A DNA stretch of 64,000 bases, taken from assembly GCF_032854445.1 (NCBI RefSeq), contig NC_088300.1, positions 50,895,682-50,959,681 on the forward strand, read 5' to 3'. The notes below the pieces were generated by a model. The model was not told the origin of the DNA, did not search any database, and saw only the letters and a list, made by a program, of their open reading frames with translations. Shown piece after piece: positions 23,302-34,810 of this stretch; the stretch's first letter is position 1; every line of letters begins with the position of its first letter. The stretch is from Liolophura sinensis. Its lineage: Eukaryota; Mollusca; Polyplacophora; Chitonida; Chitonidae. The position numbers were made by a program, and so were the translations under genes.

Positions 23302-23926
23302 CACGTACGGACTACTTTTTGTTTGTCAACAAGCAGACGACATTACACGATGTTCGTCCGTGCTGGTCCAGAAAAATCTGTGTCTCCGGACAGTCCGTTC
23401 TACCTCACACCATTTCCCGAATGTCGCCTCAAACCTGATGCAGCTGTGTGGTATTACTCCACTCCAATGGGAGAGCATCGTTTGGGAGAGCTAATGAAGA
23501 GGGCAGAAGAGGCTGCTGGACTAAAAGGCCAGAAAACTAATCACTCGGTCCGAAAAAACAACCTTCCAAACCCTTGTAAAATCTGGCGTCGCTCCACATA
23601 AAATTATGCAGGTCACCGGACACAAATCCCTTGCTGGCATCCAGGAGTGTGATTCTAAATTAGATCACGTGCAGCAGAAGCAAATGTCGAGTTTACTTCA
23701 GGGCAATCGCGCCTTCCGTCAAACATCTCTCGCGCTTACACTCCCTGGCCGGTCAGTTCAAGTGCACACAAACGAAGTTTTCACGACTCCGATGTCATCA
23801 ACTTCCGAACAGAATCCCACGGATAATCAGCTAACTTTGTCAGCAAACTCTATTTTTCTTGCGTCCTCATCCTGTAAAGATCACACTAGTCTGTTCGGTG
23901 GCGCAGTGTTCAATAACTGCACTTAA
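23293..23926 (+). mobile_element. Crypton-like tyrosine recombinase fragment, copy c
   Basis: Nearly identical to copy b at 13342: the second frame encodes the same 106 residues. It is inactive in the same way. Confidence 0.6.
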
Positions 23927-24176
23927 TTTTCACTGAAACGTCTGCATTCCTTTTCTTTACACTTCTATTTCTAAAAAAACCGCTTCGGCCACGTGCGCCT
24001 GACCCAGTTTTCTGTCAGCCTATGAAAATGCTCGATTCAGTATTCCATATTCATCCGCAATCAGCTATCGTCTATTGTTACGCGATATGAAATAATTAGC
24101 ACGGTTTTACCCAATTTGTTTAGCGTTCGAATATATTTACTTACGTTTTTGACAAGTGGGTGTATAATAAATAGGT

Positions 24177-24266
24177 TATTGGATTGTATGGTCCTGTATG
24201 GACTCGCAAGCTTGTCCCTTTCCTGGGCGCCTAGGACTCGTCCATACAAGACCATATAATCCAATA
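24177..24266. repeat. long imperfect hairpin
   Basis: Arms 24177-24206 and 24236-24266. The sequence is as at 14226. Confidence 0.7.
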
Positions 24267-24641
24267 AACTATAAATATCAGTCAAAAAGCAAAGCTGTGA
24301 TTTGTCGTCTATTTCACCTCAAGGTAAAAGTAATGCATGTACAATAGCATAAAGGTATGAACCCTTTCCATATGCATACTAAGCAATTTAGTACCTAAGA
24401 ATTTAAGACAATATTTTTATGTCTCGTTAATTTAATCAAAGGCGTAACTGGATATACATAATACATATGGCATAAAAAGTTGGCACCGAAAATTTGATAA
24501 CACTATTTGCAGCACTATCCCATCCCAAACCATCGCTGCAATTTCTATGACTGCTTTCAGCGACTCCAAACGCAAATTTCCTAGAGCACCCTTGACGCAA
24601 TTCTCGTTTTAGTGTTATTTTCTAGAAGTTTTCCGGATAAG
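24267..24641. other. spacer between hairpin and SINE
   Basis: Homologous to 14316-14690, with only isolated differences. TTCTAGAAGTTTTC is near 24624. No gene is seen. Confidence 0.45.
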
Positions 24642-24902
24642 ATTTATTTACATATTTGATTGGTGTTTTACGCCGCTCTCAAGAATATTTCAGTTGTTCG
24701 ACTGCGACAAACATTATGGTGTCAGGAAATCGGACAGAGCCCAGGGGAATCCCACAATCACCCGCATGTTGTTTGGAAATTTTCGCACGTGTACGGCCAA
24801 GGAGGGAGCAACCATGAGCTGGACTTGAACTCACAGCGACTACATTGGTAAAAGGGTACTACGTCTTTTCGCCGCGTTGGCGTGGTAACCACTTCGGCCA
24901 AC
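24642..24902 (-). mobile_element. tRNA-derived SINE
   Basis: Same insertion as at 14691, duplicated with the unit. Confidence 0.7.
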
Positions 24903-24999
24903 TGTGCATCTCCAGAGTCTTTCTATGGTATATTATACCGTATTCTGTCCATAAACTATAAATAAATAATACAACTACTAAGAACATCATATTCTTGGT

Positions 25000-25296
25000 T
25001 AGTTGTATATGTTAAACATATATGATAAGAAAAACCAAATCCGTAATGTGTCAACTCAAAACATATATCTTGGGTTTACTTTGAAAGCTTACCTTGTCTA
25101 ATACTTACTGGCGCAGCAACCATCCGTAACTACGAACATTCTATTTTTGGTTAATTTCATATATTAAACATAAATGATAAACACAGAATGTTCAATATAT
25201 GTGCCTACTAAAAACAAATATCTTGGGTCTTAATATTTGACAGGATATCCTATCTAATACATTTACTGACACAGCAACAATCACGTGACACGTCTT
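25000..25296. repeat. 3'-flank repeat dimer, about 150-bp unit
   Basis: Counterpart of 15049-15345. Confidence 0.55.
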
Positions 25297-25484
25297 GTTA
25301 GTTGATGCCTCAAGACCAATTCTTCAGTGAAAGTGATATCAAAGATTACAACAGTATTCGCAACAAAGTTCAGACACCTTCCGCGTTCAGAATATTAGGT
25401 TGGGGTAAGCTGTTCCAAGAGCTCATATGTTTTTTATCTTCAGTCCGCTGTCTGTGGCTCTGGATAGCATACAGATAGTCTGAC

Positions 25485-28400
25485 TTACTTTGTCACAAAG
25501 TTAAAGGTAGCGTCGAAGATCTTCCCGGTCGTCTTCTCGTGAGCTTTCACCTTGAGCTCTGTGCCACCAACTATAAACTTCACTCCGACTTTACGCTTCT
25601 TCTCTCCCGTCAAATCCGGCATGTCTACTGTGAAACTGCCTAATTCAAAACATGAAGGGTCAGTTGTATATTTGGGTTTCGTCGCCATGGATTTGTACAC
25701 TGCCAGCCCCATTTTTGTTTGTCCAGAATAAACCGGGGAAAAGGTATGTTCGCTAGTTTCCATACCGTATGGTACTTCTTCGTCAACAGAAACAAATCTG
25801 TTAAAAATATCCTGGCACTTCCTCTCACCTTCAATCATAATTAACTTGTCAGGATCATGTTCACCATCAACAAAAGTGGGTAAGCTACGAATTCCATAAG
25901 TAAAGGCAGCCAGACGGATTCCAATGGCACCGGGCCGATGGCCGAATATCACCGCCCCTTTCACCACAGACAGGATGGCGTCGAGTGGAGTGACCACAGT
26001 CACAGACCGAAAGTTCTTCCGGAACTCCTCTTGGAGAAGTGGCGATTCGGAAAACCCACCCACCAGTAAGATGTGGGAAATTCCTCTACACTTGAGATCC
26101 GCCATTAGTGTTTCTACATGAGTGATAATTTTCTGAATGGTTGGTTTCATCAAAGACTGCATCACTTTACCGCTGATTCTCATCTTGTCACCTGTAAACC
26201 GAACATCTTTGGATAACCCAGACTCAGCCACTTGGTCCTCTAACGAGCACTTGCTGTGAAAGCTGAACGTTTCATGTAGAGAAGCCGGCAACCGGAAGCT
26301 GAATTTCTGTTCATCATTACTAGATATCCTCCGTTTACTGATTTCAAATTCTTTCTCAAGTTCCAGCCGATCCGATTTGTGGTGTTTGCCGAACTCCTTC
26401 ATCACCTTTACGGTAAAAATCTTGAGCAACAGTTCGGTGAATTTGTCGTCTACCTGAGTGCCGCCCCAATCTCCCCCGCTGGCTTTGTGTAGTTCTTTGA
26501 GATCCCCGCTTAGCATCACCTCGTGCACTGTCGTGTCCACAGTACCACCTGGGTAAAATGAAACGTTATCAACCAAGTTTAGGCCCATGAGTTACATTCT
26601 TTATTTAGATACACATGTAGGGATGACAGATTGAAGAGAAGCCACACAGTTTCAAAATAATGAGTGAGTAAAATAATAAATGATGTGAGTAAAAGCCCTC
26701 TGTCCAAAATTCTGGGAAATGATCCTGTATAGTTTATTATGTCAATGTTGTTGATCAACCATGTCCACACCTGGTTTTTGCCGTTAATGGTTCAACAGCC
26801 CACATTGTCTACAGTGTGATCATATAACCCCCACACGATTAATCAAAATTCTGTGCCAATTTTCTGGTAATTACTTTCTCCAAATCTGTATTTTTCAAAC
26901 TTCTATCCCAAGACAAGCAGTAACATTATCTATGCGTCTATAAACCTACTCAATATATATAAGATCTATTCAGTATATGCTCTATAAGGCACAGGTCAAT
27001 AGAACTGATTTTCTGTCAATGATCAATATCTTGTAAATTGACTTCTTTAGCGTAGTATATAGCTTTTATCGCCTTGGTTGTTCATTCTAAAAAACAATAA
27101 TTTAAACTTGTGAATATCCAGGCATGAGGCAATATGGATAAACTCATGAGCTCATGTACTAGATGAACAGTTACCTCTTCATCTGCATAAATACGTAATT
27201 GTCCCCAGTCTTCTAAAGCGCGTGCAATCAATGTGCACTATGATTTGAACAACGAAACGACTGAGTACAATGCCGTCAGATCTTATAGAATGGTTAAAAC
27301 AAAAATGGTTTAGATTTAATTCCACGACTAGAATCCCTACGCACATGGCATATGAATGATAATGCGTTTACATTAAGATTTAGTCAAATACCTCCAGCGT
27401 CCACAACAATGTATCGAGATCCATTCCGCGAGATGTCGTCTGCGTCACAGAATTCGTCATCTGATCGGCTGTTCGCTAATAAGGATTGACAGAAAATGGA
27501 GGCCGCTTCCGGCTCTAGTGCAACTGTGAGCTGAACTCCAGGTATCCCAGACTGGTTAAGGAAACAAAACATGTACATATATCCTATCGCCTTATTTCGA
27601 CATAGAGATGAATTAAATGATATTGAAAAACGTTTCTTCATGGTCCATATAATTATGAATCTGCCAAATTAATATCATGACTTTTCTTTACCAAACACCT
27701 GAGGGAATATTGGCTTATTGTTAAAACAATAACCCAACTGAACACCAGCGTTTTGAGTGTAATAGATTATTACCAACAGTTAATGGGTTTATATGATAGA
27801 AAATCTTAGACATAAAGGAAATCTCGAATTTGTACCTGTAGAGCGGCTTTCCTCATGAACTGCTTGGCGTCCTCGTCCCATATAGCAGGTACCGTCAGCA
27901 CGTACTGGATCTCCGAGTCAGCCACTTGCTGCTGAAGGCTTCGACTGAAATGCTCCTTAAGGTACAGTATTGACATGGCAAATACACTGAGGGCACTGAA
28001 CCGCTGTCCGGATACCGACTCCAGCTCCATAGTCTCACTTATCTGAGGTACAAACAAAAACCATTTGACTAATGCAGATGTATTATGACAAAAATCAATC
28101 AATAAAGTGGTATTTTTGTACGAAAGAAATGCAACATACTATTGATCAGTAATTGTAGGAATGGAACGGTACTATCTTATTCGTTAAGCTTATTTACTAG
28201 TAAATATTTTTGAGTACGGTGTAAAACACCAGTGAAATAAATAAATATTTGCTAGTAAAACAGAGATATAACTATTAAATTTGCAAGTTAATGTTTCACA
28301 AAAGACATGCAATAATCTCCGTGTAGACAGGGCAGAAAGTAAAACAGGGTACACGACTTTTGTAACTGATCTTTCGCATTTGCATATACAGGTGACATGT

Positions 28401-29036
28401 GTACATGTCATGCTCTTGTATTTGTTTCTTTTTTCCCTATTAACATTCGTCTATGCCAGTCCTGTTAACAATAACAGAGCACACCGCACATTTTCTGTTC
28501 ATAATCAAAATGTTATCTTCAGTACTTAAGTCTTTTATACAAACAGTGCATGCTGAGCGATGGTATGTCAGGAATTGTACCATGGGGTATTTCAAGATCC
28601 ATGGATATATATCCCCACTTTTGCAAAGGAAAATTTCCATCGTCATCTTGAATTATCGACATGTTTTGTCGTGGTAATAAATAAAGATTTTACATCCCAG
28701 GTAGTTTTCGTTTTTCTGTCTCACCTCAGATTTGTAGAGGCTCATCTTAAATCGACGGAATAACAACCAGTTTTTCTCCTCCTTGTTTTTGGCGAGTTGC
28801 GAGTACTTTGTCTCCGCTTCATATCCGAAACTGTGGAAATGTCCATCCGGGTCAAACAGTACAGATGTCGGGGTTTTGTACGAGGTCTGAAGGTGGTTGT
28901 CCCCATCTAACCAAACCTTGTTGGTTGTAATCTTGAGTTTATCAGCCAGAAACTCGTGTTGGAAGGAGAAGGCGTAGCCAGAATACGTTGTACCGATATC
29001 AATGGCGACCACGAGAAGGGGTTTGGACTGGGCCAT
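25485..29036 (-). CDS. HSPA12A-like: HSPA12-like HSP70 family protein, copy 4 (intact, 580 aa)
   Basis: Exons: 28725-29036, 27836-28042, 27392-27551, 25485-26548. The frame is open throughout and all ATP-binding motifs are present. It is a mosaic. Exon 1 (VWLDGD, FDPDGHF) and intron 1 match copies 1 and 8. Exon 3 starts SGIPGVQLTV, closer to the B-type exon of copy 6 (SGMPGDQLTI) than to A copies (SGILGDQLAI). Exon 4 and the 3' flank match copy 3. Exon 4 still differs from copy 3 by about 17 residues, including GGDWGG for GGGWGG and ADLKC for ADPKC. An in-frame ATG at 29171 lies upstream in leader sequence; MAQSKP at 29036 is preferred because it is conserved. Confidence 0.92.
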
Positions 29037-29822
29037 GGTTACCCGGTTTACTGCCAGGTCAAGGCTATGTGAACTGAGGAGAGAGAACTGTTCAAACTTA
29101 AATTTCAGATTTATCTCTATGCCGAGCTTCAATTTTGTAATTAGCCCCAAAGTGATTGTGTAATAATGCATTTAACATGTACTAAATCTGCTGCTGTTAT
29201 AATTGGGATGGGACAACGGTATTGGCTTCTGGTATTTACTAAACATTGAACTACAGGTGTGAGGTAATACACGTTTGAACAGCAGATCCCAGGACAATAA
29301 GTCGATGTTAACTGACACTGATTATAATATATGATTCAACAAGTATATGTAAGCTATTCATTAATGCGATTTATCTGTCTATCAGATAAGAGTAGTGAAA
29401 TAAACATGTGAATATTTGCAAATCTGATTAAACTGGGCAAGTACCTAAGAATATCTTGATGATACAGCAAAGGCTAGCCGAGCGTTTAGGGGAAACGATA
29501 TTGTGTCCCCCACAGACCCTATACGCCCATTCGAACAAGCGATCCGGCGGGTAATAACATGCTGTCTCTGAACTGACCCATTCCAGACCGCTGGGCCTAT
29601 TTTTTGGCCTATATAGCACGTTAAATCTCCCTCGGTAAGCTTGCAGGCCTTGATCGGTACAACACTGAGCTATACTACATCACTACGCCTGCTCCAGGCT
29701 GACAGAGACGAGAGTTAGAAACTGAATGTTTGTACTCGGTAATCAACTCTTCTGCCAGAAAACTTACAACACTGACACGGTTCTGTGAAGGGGAATTAGT
29801 CCGATATCTGTAGTGTACTCAC

Positions 29823-29945
29823 CTCAAATTGGTCGCCGGCAAGCTAAAGATGGCTGTTTGTGCAGGGTGATTTCTGGCTAAATGAGCAGGTTGGAGAGAC
29901 AGATGACGTGGCACCCCTATAACGAAAGTGAAAGTACAATTGCAC
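29823..29945 (-). other. HSPA12A-like: putative 5' UTR exon of copy 4
   Basis: Donor TTTGAG|GTGAGTAC on the minus strand, with the edge at 29823. It is otherwise as in copies 1, 2 and 7. Confidence 0.5.
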
Positions 29946-31640
29946 ATCACTGCCTTCGCCCGGCTTCGCTCTGGGATTTTCCTGGAGGACTTTCAGCATC
30001 GATATATAAATAGAAATACAGTTAGCGTTGTACCGTATAAAGCTCTACATGCAATGTCGCCGTAATCAATCCCTATTATAAATGTCAATTGCTATTAAAT
30101 GTGTGATATAGACAATTATGAATCAGTGAAATCACCGAGTTCATGATCCAAATATTGTAAAAATTTCCCGTAACTAAAATGTTCAAAAATACATTGTTAT
30201 GGTCATGCATGGGTTCATTGTTTATTCATTATTCCTGATCAAGATAGGTATGATACACAAATGACACTAAATCCCCTTAATGATCATAGTGAGTGTATTA
30301 GGTGATTCCTTTTGGAATTCGTATTAGGCATTTTTAACAGCCAGTTATCAGATGAACTGCAGCACTGGGTGAATTTGTGTATTAACCTCACCGAAAGCAG
30401 GTGCTCTGAGATGGCCGAGTGATTAGAGAGTCAGCTTGTGACGCGGTGGGTGCTATTAGCGCTGAGTTTTATCAAGTATCTTGGTACTGCCTCATTTAGG
30501 AGGCATGTCTCTTTAAAATGCCCAAATGCTTACAGTATTATAATCTGACTTCATGCGGTGTCTGGGAAGTTTTACTAAAAGCAAAACGTTCACAACCAAT
30601 CACGACTATGTATGCATATAAACACACACATGCCTGTTTTACTATGTAGTCTATGTCTACATTACACGTTTTCTTCCATTGTCAAGAATCCTGTAGTCCT
30701 TTGTGCATGACGTGAGAACAGCACTTACACATGCTGTTTGTAGAGAAAGGAATTATAGCTGGAATGTTTCTAATCAGCAGCCAGTATGTCTACTAGAAGA
30801 GTTATATAATCCCGTCAATGAAAGATCCTTTCACGAGGAATTAATCTGACATCAATTCCCACCACTCTCATTAAGCTGTAATCGCTCGTTACGTCTCCAT
30901 TTTATCACGTCTTACACGTCGTTTATAATGTAGATATGTGTATTGCCTTCATTTAACAGGCCGGAAATGACCGATCCACCCAAGAATAGCTGATGAATAT
31001 TAATATAAACAGATTACCCAATGAAATAGTAGTTTCCCTATAACGATGGACAGCAAAGAAGAAATAACATGCATAGATTGTCCACATAAACAACGTTTGA
31101 TGACAAGTAAAATCTGACAACAGAAGCACATTTCACTCTCTCTGTACCAGTGGGGCGAAAACGGCAATAGTCATCTGCATAGCTTGGTATCACACTAAAC
31201 CGTGATGTCAAAATAACTTATTTCAAATATAATTGATCTTTCAGTGATTTCTGTACATTCAGTGCATTTCACAGCTGCGTCTGAAATTTTCTGTTTGTAT
31301 AAGCCCTTTGCAAACTTGAGCGTGTGTGTGACTGGATGATGATGACGACTTGTTAAGTTCTGTTGGAGATAGACATCCGCTTAGCCATCATATAAAAGTA
31401 GTTAAAGGAGTGGCATAAAAGCAGGAGCAATAGAGTAGTGTCTGCTTGATTTAAGCCGTTACCGGGGTCTCGTCCCCTGAATCACTGGCGGTTTACTCAG
31501 TGGGGGTCGGTAAACATGACCGCCGGTATCAGTGAAAACGAATCAAGTTTACATCTAAAGTGAGACATGAAAAGGAAGGTTACATAAAAGTACATTTCAG
31601 TTCTGCAGTTGATGTTTCCTAAGCAGTTGGCTGTAAACAG
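29946..31640. other. conserved 5' flank of copy 4
   Basis: Homologous to 10916-12414. It contains the tRNA-like relic at about 30405-30470 and a conserved ttaccggggtctcgtc segment near 31460. No gene is seen. Confidence 0.4.
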
Positions 31641-32205
31641 CTATCCAGTGTGGTATTTGTTATGACTGGTGAATGTCATGTATTGTGTTACTTGGCTTTG
31701 AGTATGTGAGGCATCCTGTGTGGTGTTTGTTGAGTATGGTTGGTAATGTGTCACGTATAGTTTCAGTTGACTGAATAGGTGAGGTATGGTGTTTGGTGTT
31801 TGTTTAGTATGGTTGGTAATGTGTAATGTATCGTGTCAGTTGACGAGTTATAGGTGAGGTATCATGCCTCGTGTTTGTTGAGTATGATTGGGAATGTCAC
31901 ATATCGTGTCAGTTAACTGTGAATATGTAAGGTATCCTGTCTTCTGTTTAGAGTGTCATGTATTACCTTAGTTTACTGTAAGGTATCATGTCTGGTGTTT
32001 GTTGAATATGATTGGTAATGTCTCATGTATCGTGTCTGTTGACTGTGAATAACTAAGGTATTCTGTCTCCTGTCTGGGTGTGTCATGTATTACCTTAGTT
32101 TACTGCGAGGTATTATGTCTGGTGTTTGTTGAGTATGATCGGTAATGTCTCATGTATCGTGTCAGTTGACTGTGAATAGCTGAGGTATCCTGTCTCCTGT
32201 GACGT
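31641..32205. repeat. minisatellite array, about 75-bp unit
   Basis: Same repeat as at 12415. It is followed directly by the B-type spacer (gacgtttaccgacgtctg) rather than by the recombinase insertion. Confidence 0.7.
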
Positions 32206-32835
32206 TTACCGACGTCTGTTTACGAGTACAACGTCTTCACAGACGTGGATTTTTTCAACGATGCAGCCCAATACTTGTCGGAAATAGCGATAAAATTTGC
32301 AAACATTAAAAATCGAAACAATTAATTAATCAAAAACTATGAGCTGTGAGGTAAGAGGTTGCAAAGGTTAACAAATCTTCGCCACAGTTCAGCTACAAAT
32401 CTAGCTCTTGGTTTATCTGCCCATTTCATACCGCCTCAAGGTTCAAACCATAAATGTATAAAGGAGCACCTATGACATAAAGTTACTAGCTCTCCCCACA
32501 TGCATACCTATCGCAAAGCTTATGGTATAGCATATAACAAACAACTAAAGCTCTAGAAAATTAGGCAAAATTACTTTCATTTTTATCCCTGAAGGAATAC
32601 ACATGTTTCTATTCACATGATACATATGGCGTAAAACAAAAAATACATGTCATCCTCTTCACCAGTGGGGCTTGAGATCTGCGAACATAGAAGCGCTACT
32701 TCATCCTGAAAATATGAATTACAATCTCTGACATAAGTTTTGGTGAATCCATACGCAGATTCCTAGACCAGCAATGACGCAATTCTTGATTGGTGTCTTT
32801 TATAGTATTTTACCGGATGACACTAAACAGACACC
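32206..32835. other. B-type spacer without the recombinase insertion
   Basis: It runs gacgtttaccgacgtctg ... gatgcagccc ... gaaacaattaattaat, a block shared with 41800-41930, 47780-47930 and, more distantly, 50455-50600. These look like the ancestral spacer before the Crypton-like insertion. No gene is seen. Confidence 0.45.
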
Positions 32836-33371
32836 GAATATCACCGCCCCTTTCACCACAGACAGGACGTCGTCGAGTGGAGTGATCACAGTCACAGACC
32901 GGAAATTCTCTCAGAACTCCTCCTGGAGAAGTGGCAATTCAAAAAACCCACCCACGAGTAAAATGTGGGGGAATTCCTCTACACTTACGACCCGCCATTA
33001 GTGTTTCTACATGAGTGATAATGTTCTGGATAGTTGGTTTCATCAACCCTTGCATCGCTTTGCCACTGATTCTCATCTTGTCGCCTGCAAAGGGCAAATC
33101 TCCGGATAACCCTGCGTCCGCTATGTGTTCCTCTAGCGGCCGCTGGTTGTGAAAGCTGAACACTTCACGCAGAGACGCCGGCAACCGGAAGCTGAAATCA
33201 TGTGTCTCATTACTAGATATCATCCGTTTATTGATTTCAATTCTCTTCCAAGCTCCAATTTATCCGATTTTTGGTGTTTGCCAAACTCTTTTATCGCCTT
33301 TACGGTAAAAATGTCCGACAACAGATCGGTGAACTGGTCGTCAACTTGAGTGCCGTCCCAACCTCCCCAAC
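32836..33371 (-). pseudogene. HSPA12-like exon 4 fragment, subfamily B
   Basis: Middle part of exon 4 only. It encodes pieces such as MISSNETHDFSFRLPASLREVFSFHNQRPLEEHIADAG and the KMRISGKAMQGLMKPTIQNI block, the B-type version. The C-terminal coding part is missing: the 3' flank is joined directly at ccgaatatcacc. The start of the exon, including the second half of the phosphate-2 motif, is also gone. The frame is broken at more than one place. The sequence after it, at 33380-33680, matches B-type intron seen at 44470-44610. Confidence 0.8.
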
Positions 33372-33885
33372 CAAACAAAACAACGGACCTTGGATAAAAC
33401 ATAGTTAAACAGTCCACGTTTTCTTCAGTGTGGCCATAATATACGAACCTGATTTCTATCAAAATTCTAGATCAATTTCCTACTGCTTACCTACTCCAAA
33501 TAAATGAGTTTCACGTAATTTAAACTTCAAACCCGATATAAGTATACAAATAATACAAACTCCGTGCATATAAAACTTTTCACACTATAAGACACGTTCT
33601 CATCATTGTGATTTATCTCAGTTTAATGTACATAAAATGATGATTGTACGTCTTGTAAATTGACCTAATTGTTCCCCTATTCTGTCTTTGATAATGCGGG
33701 TGGTAAGGTGCTTCAGAAGCTCAGAACAAAGTATTCAAGCGTGTAAAGCTCACTCGCTGTAGTGTTTTGTCATGTTGATTGATGTCAACTTCTGAAAAGC
33801 AAGAGAGGAGGCAATGTGGGTAAACCCATAACTAGCACCCCTACCCACATGGCCAGCAAGAATGTTAATGCGTTACGTCAGGTAC
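33372..33885 (-). other. B-type intron 3 sequence
   Basis: Non-coding stretch between the exon 4 and exon 3 fragments. It shares caaaacaacgga...cagtccacgttttct and ttgacctaa-ttcccctattctg with the copy 6 intron. Nothing else is recognised. Confidence 0.5.
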
Positions 33886-33937
33886 TTCCAGCCTCCACAA
33901 CAATGTAGCGAGATCCAATCCTCGAGATGTCGTCTGC
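33886..33937 (-). pseudogene. HSPA12-like exon 3 end, subfamily B, cut by gap
   Basis: Encodes ADDISRIGSRYIVVEAG, the end of exon 3 with a GT donor after it. The first aspartate of the phosphate-2 motif is Glu here (VVEAG for VVDAG). The sequence runs into the N gap, so the rest of this gene is not visible. Confidence 0.7.
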
Positions 33938-34137
33938 NNNNNNNNNNNNNNNNNNNNNNNNNNNNNNNNNNNNNNNNNNNNNNNNNNNNNNNNNNNNNNN
34001 NNNNNNNNNNNNNNNNNNNNNNNNNNNNNNNNNNNNNNNNNNNNNNNNNNNNNNNNNNNNNNNNNNNNNNNNNNNNNNNNNNNNNNNNNNNNNNNNNNNN
34101 NNNNNNNNNNNNNNNNNNNNNNNNNNNNNNNNNNNNN
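33938..34137. other. assembly gap (200 N)
   Basis: Exactly 200 unknown bases. The left side is B-type exon 3; the right side is the middle of a spacer SINE. In other units these landmarks are several kilobases apart, so the gap size is probably nominal. Confidence 0.95.
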
Positions 34138-34212
34138 AACTCACAGCGACTACATTGGTAAAAGGGGGTACTACGTCTTTTCGCCGCGTTGGCGTGGTAA
34201 CCACTTCGGCCA
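34138..34212 (-). mobile_element. tRNA-derived SINE, head only (cut by gap)
   Basis: The tRNA-like head of the SINE seen at 5785, 14691 and 24642; the remainder lies in the gap. Confidence 0.65.
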
Positions 34213-34308
34213 ACTGTGCATCTCCAGACTCTCAGAGCCTTTCTATGGTATATTATAACGTATTCTGTCCATAAACTATAAATAAATAATACAACTACTA
34301 AGAACATC

Positions 34309-34610
34309 ATATTCTTGGTTAGTTGTATATGTTAAACATATATGATTTTATGTTAAACACCAAATCTGTAATGTGCCAACTCAAAACATATATCTTGGGT
34401 TTACTTTGTAAGCTTACCTTGTCTAATACTTACTGCCGTAGCAACCATCCGTAACTACGAACATTCTATTTTTGGTTAATTTCATATATTTAAACATAAA
34501 TGATAAACACAGAATGTGCAATACATGTGCCTACTAAAAACAAATATCTTGGGTCTTAATATCTGGCAGGATATCCTATCTAATACATTTACTGACACAG
34601 CAACAATCAC
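34309..34610. repeat. 3'-flank repeat dimer, about 150-bp unit
   Basis: Counterpart of 15049-15345, with units at about 34309 and about 34465. Confidence 0.55.
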
Positions 34611-34810
34611 GTGACACGTCTTGTTAGTTGATGCCTCAAGACCAATTCTTCAGTGAAAGTGATATCAAACATTACAACAGTATTCGCAACAAAGTTCAGA
34701 CCCCTTCCGCGTTCAGAATATTACGTTGGGGTAAGCTGTTCCAAGAGCTCATATTTTTTTTATCTTCAGTCCGCTGTCTGTGGCTCTGGATAGCATACAG
34801 ATAGTCTGAC

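Noticed and set aside
28281-28763. Plus-strand frames such as MQVNVSQKTCNN and MVYQELYHG repeated in intron 1
   Set aside because: They lie in intron sequence that is conserved by recent duplication only; no domain and no codon bias.
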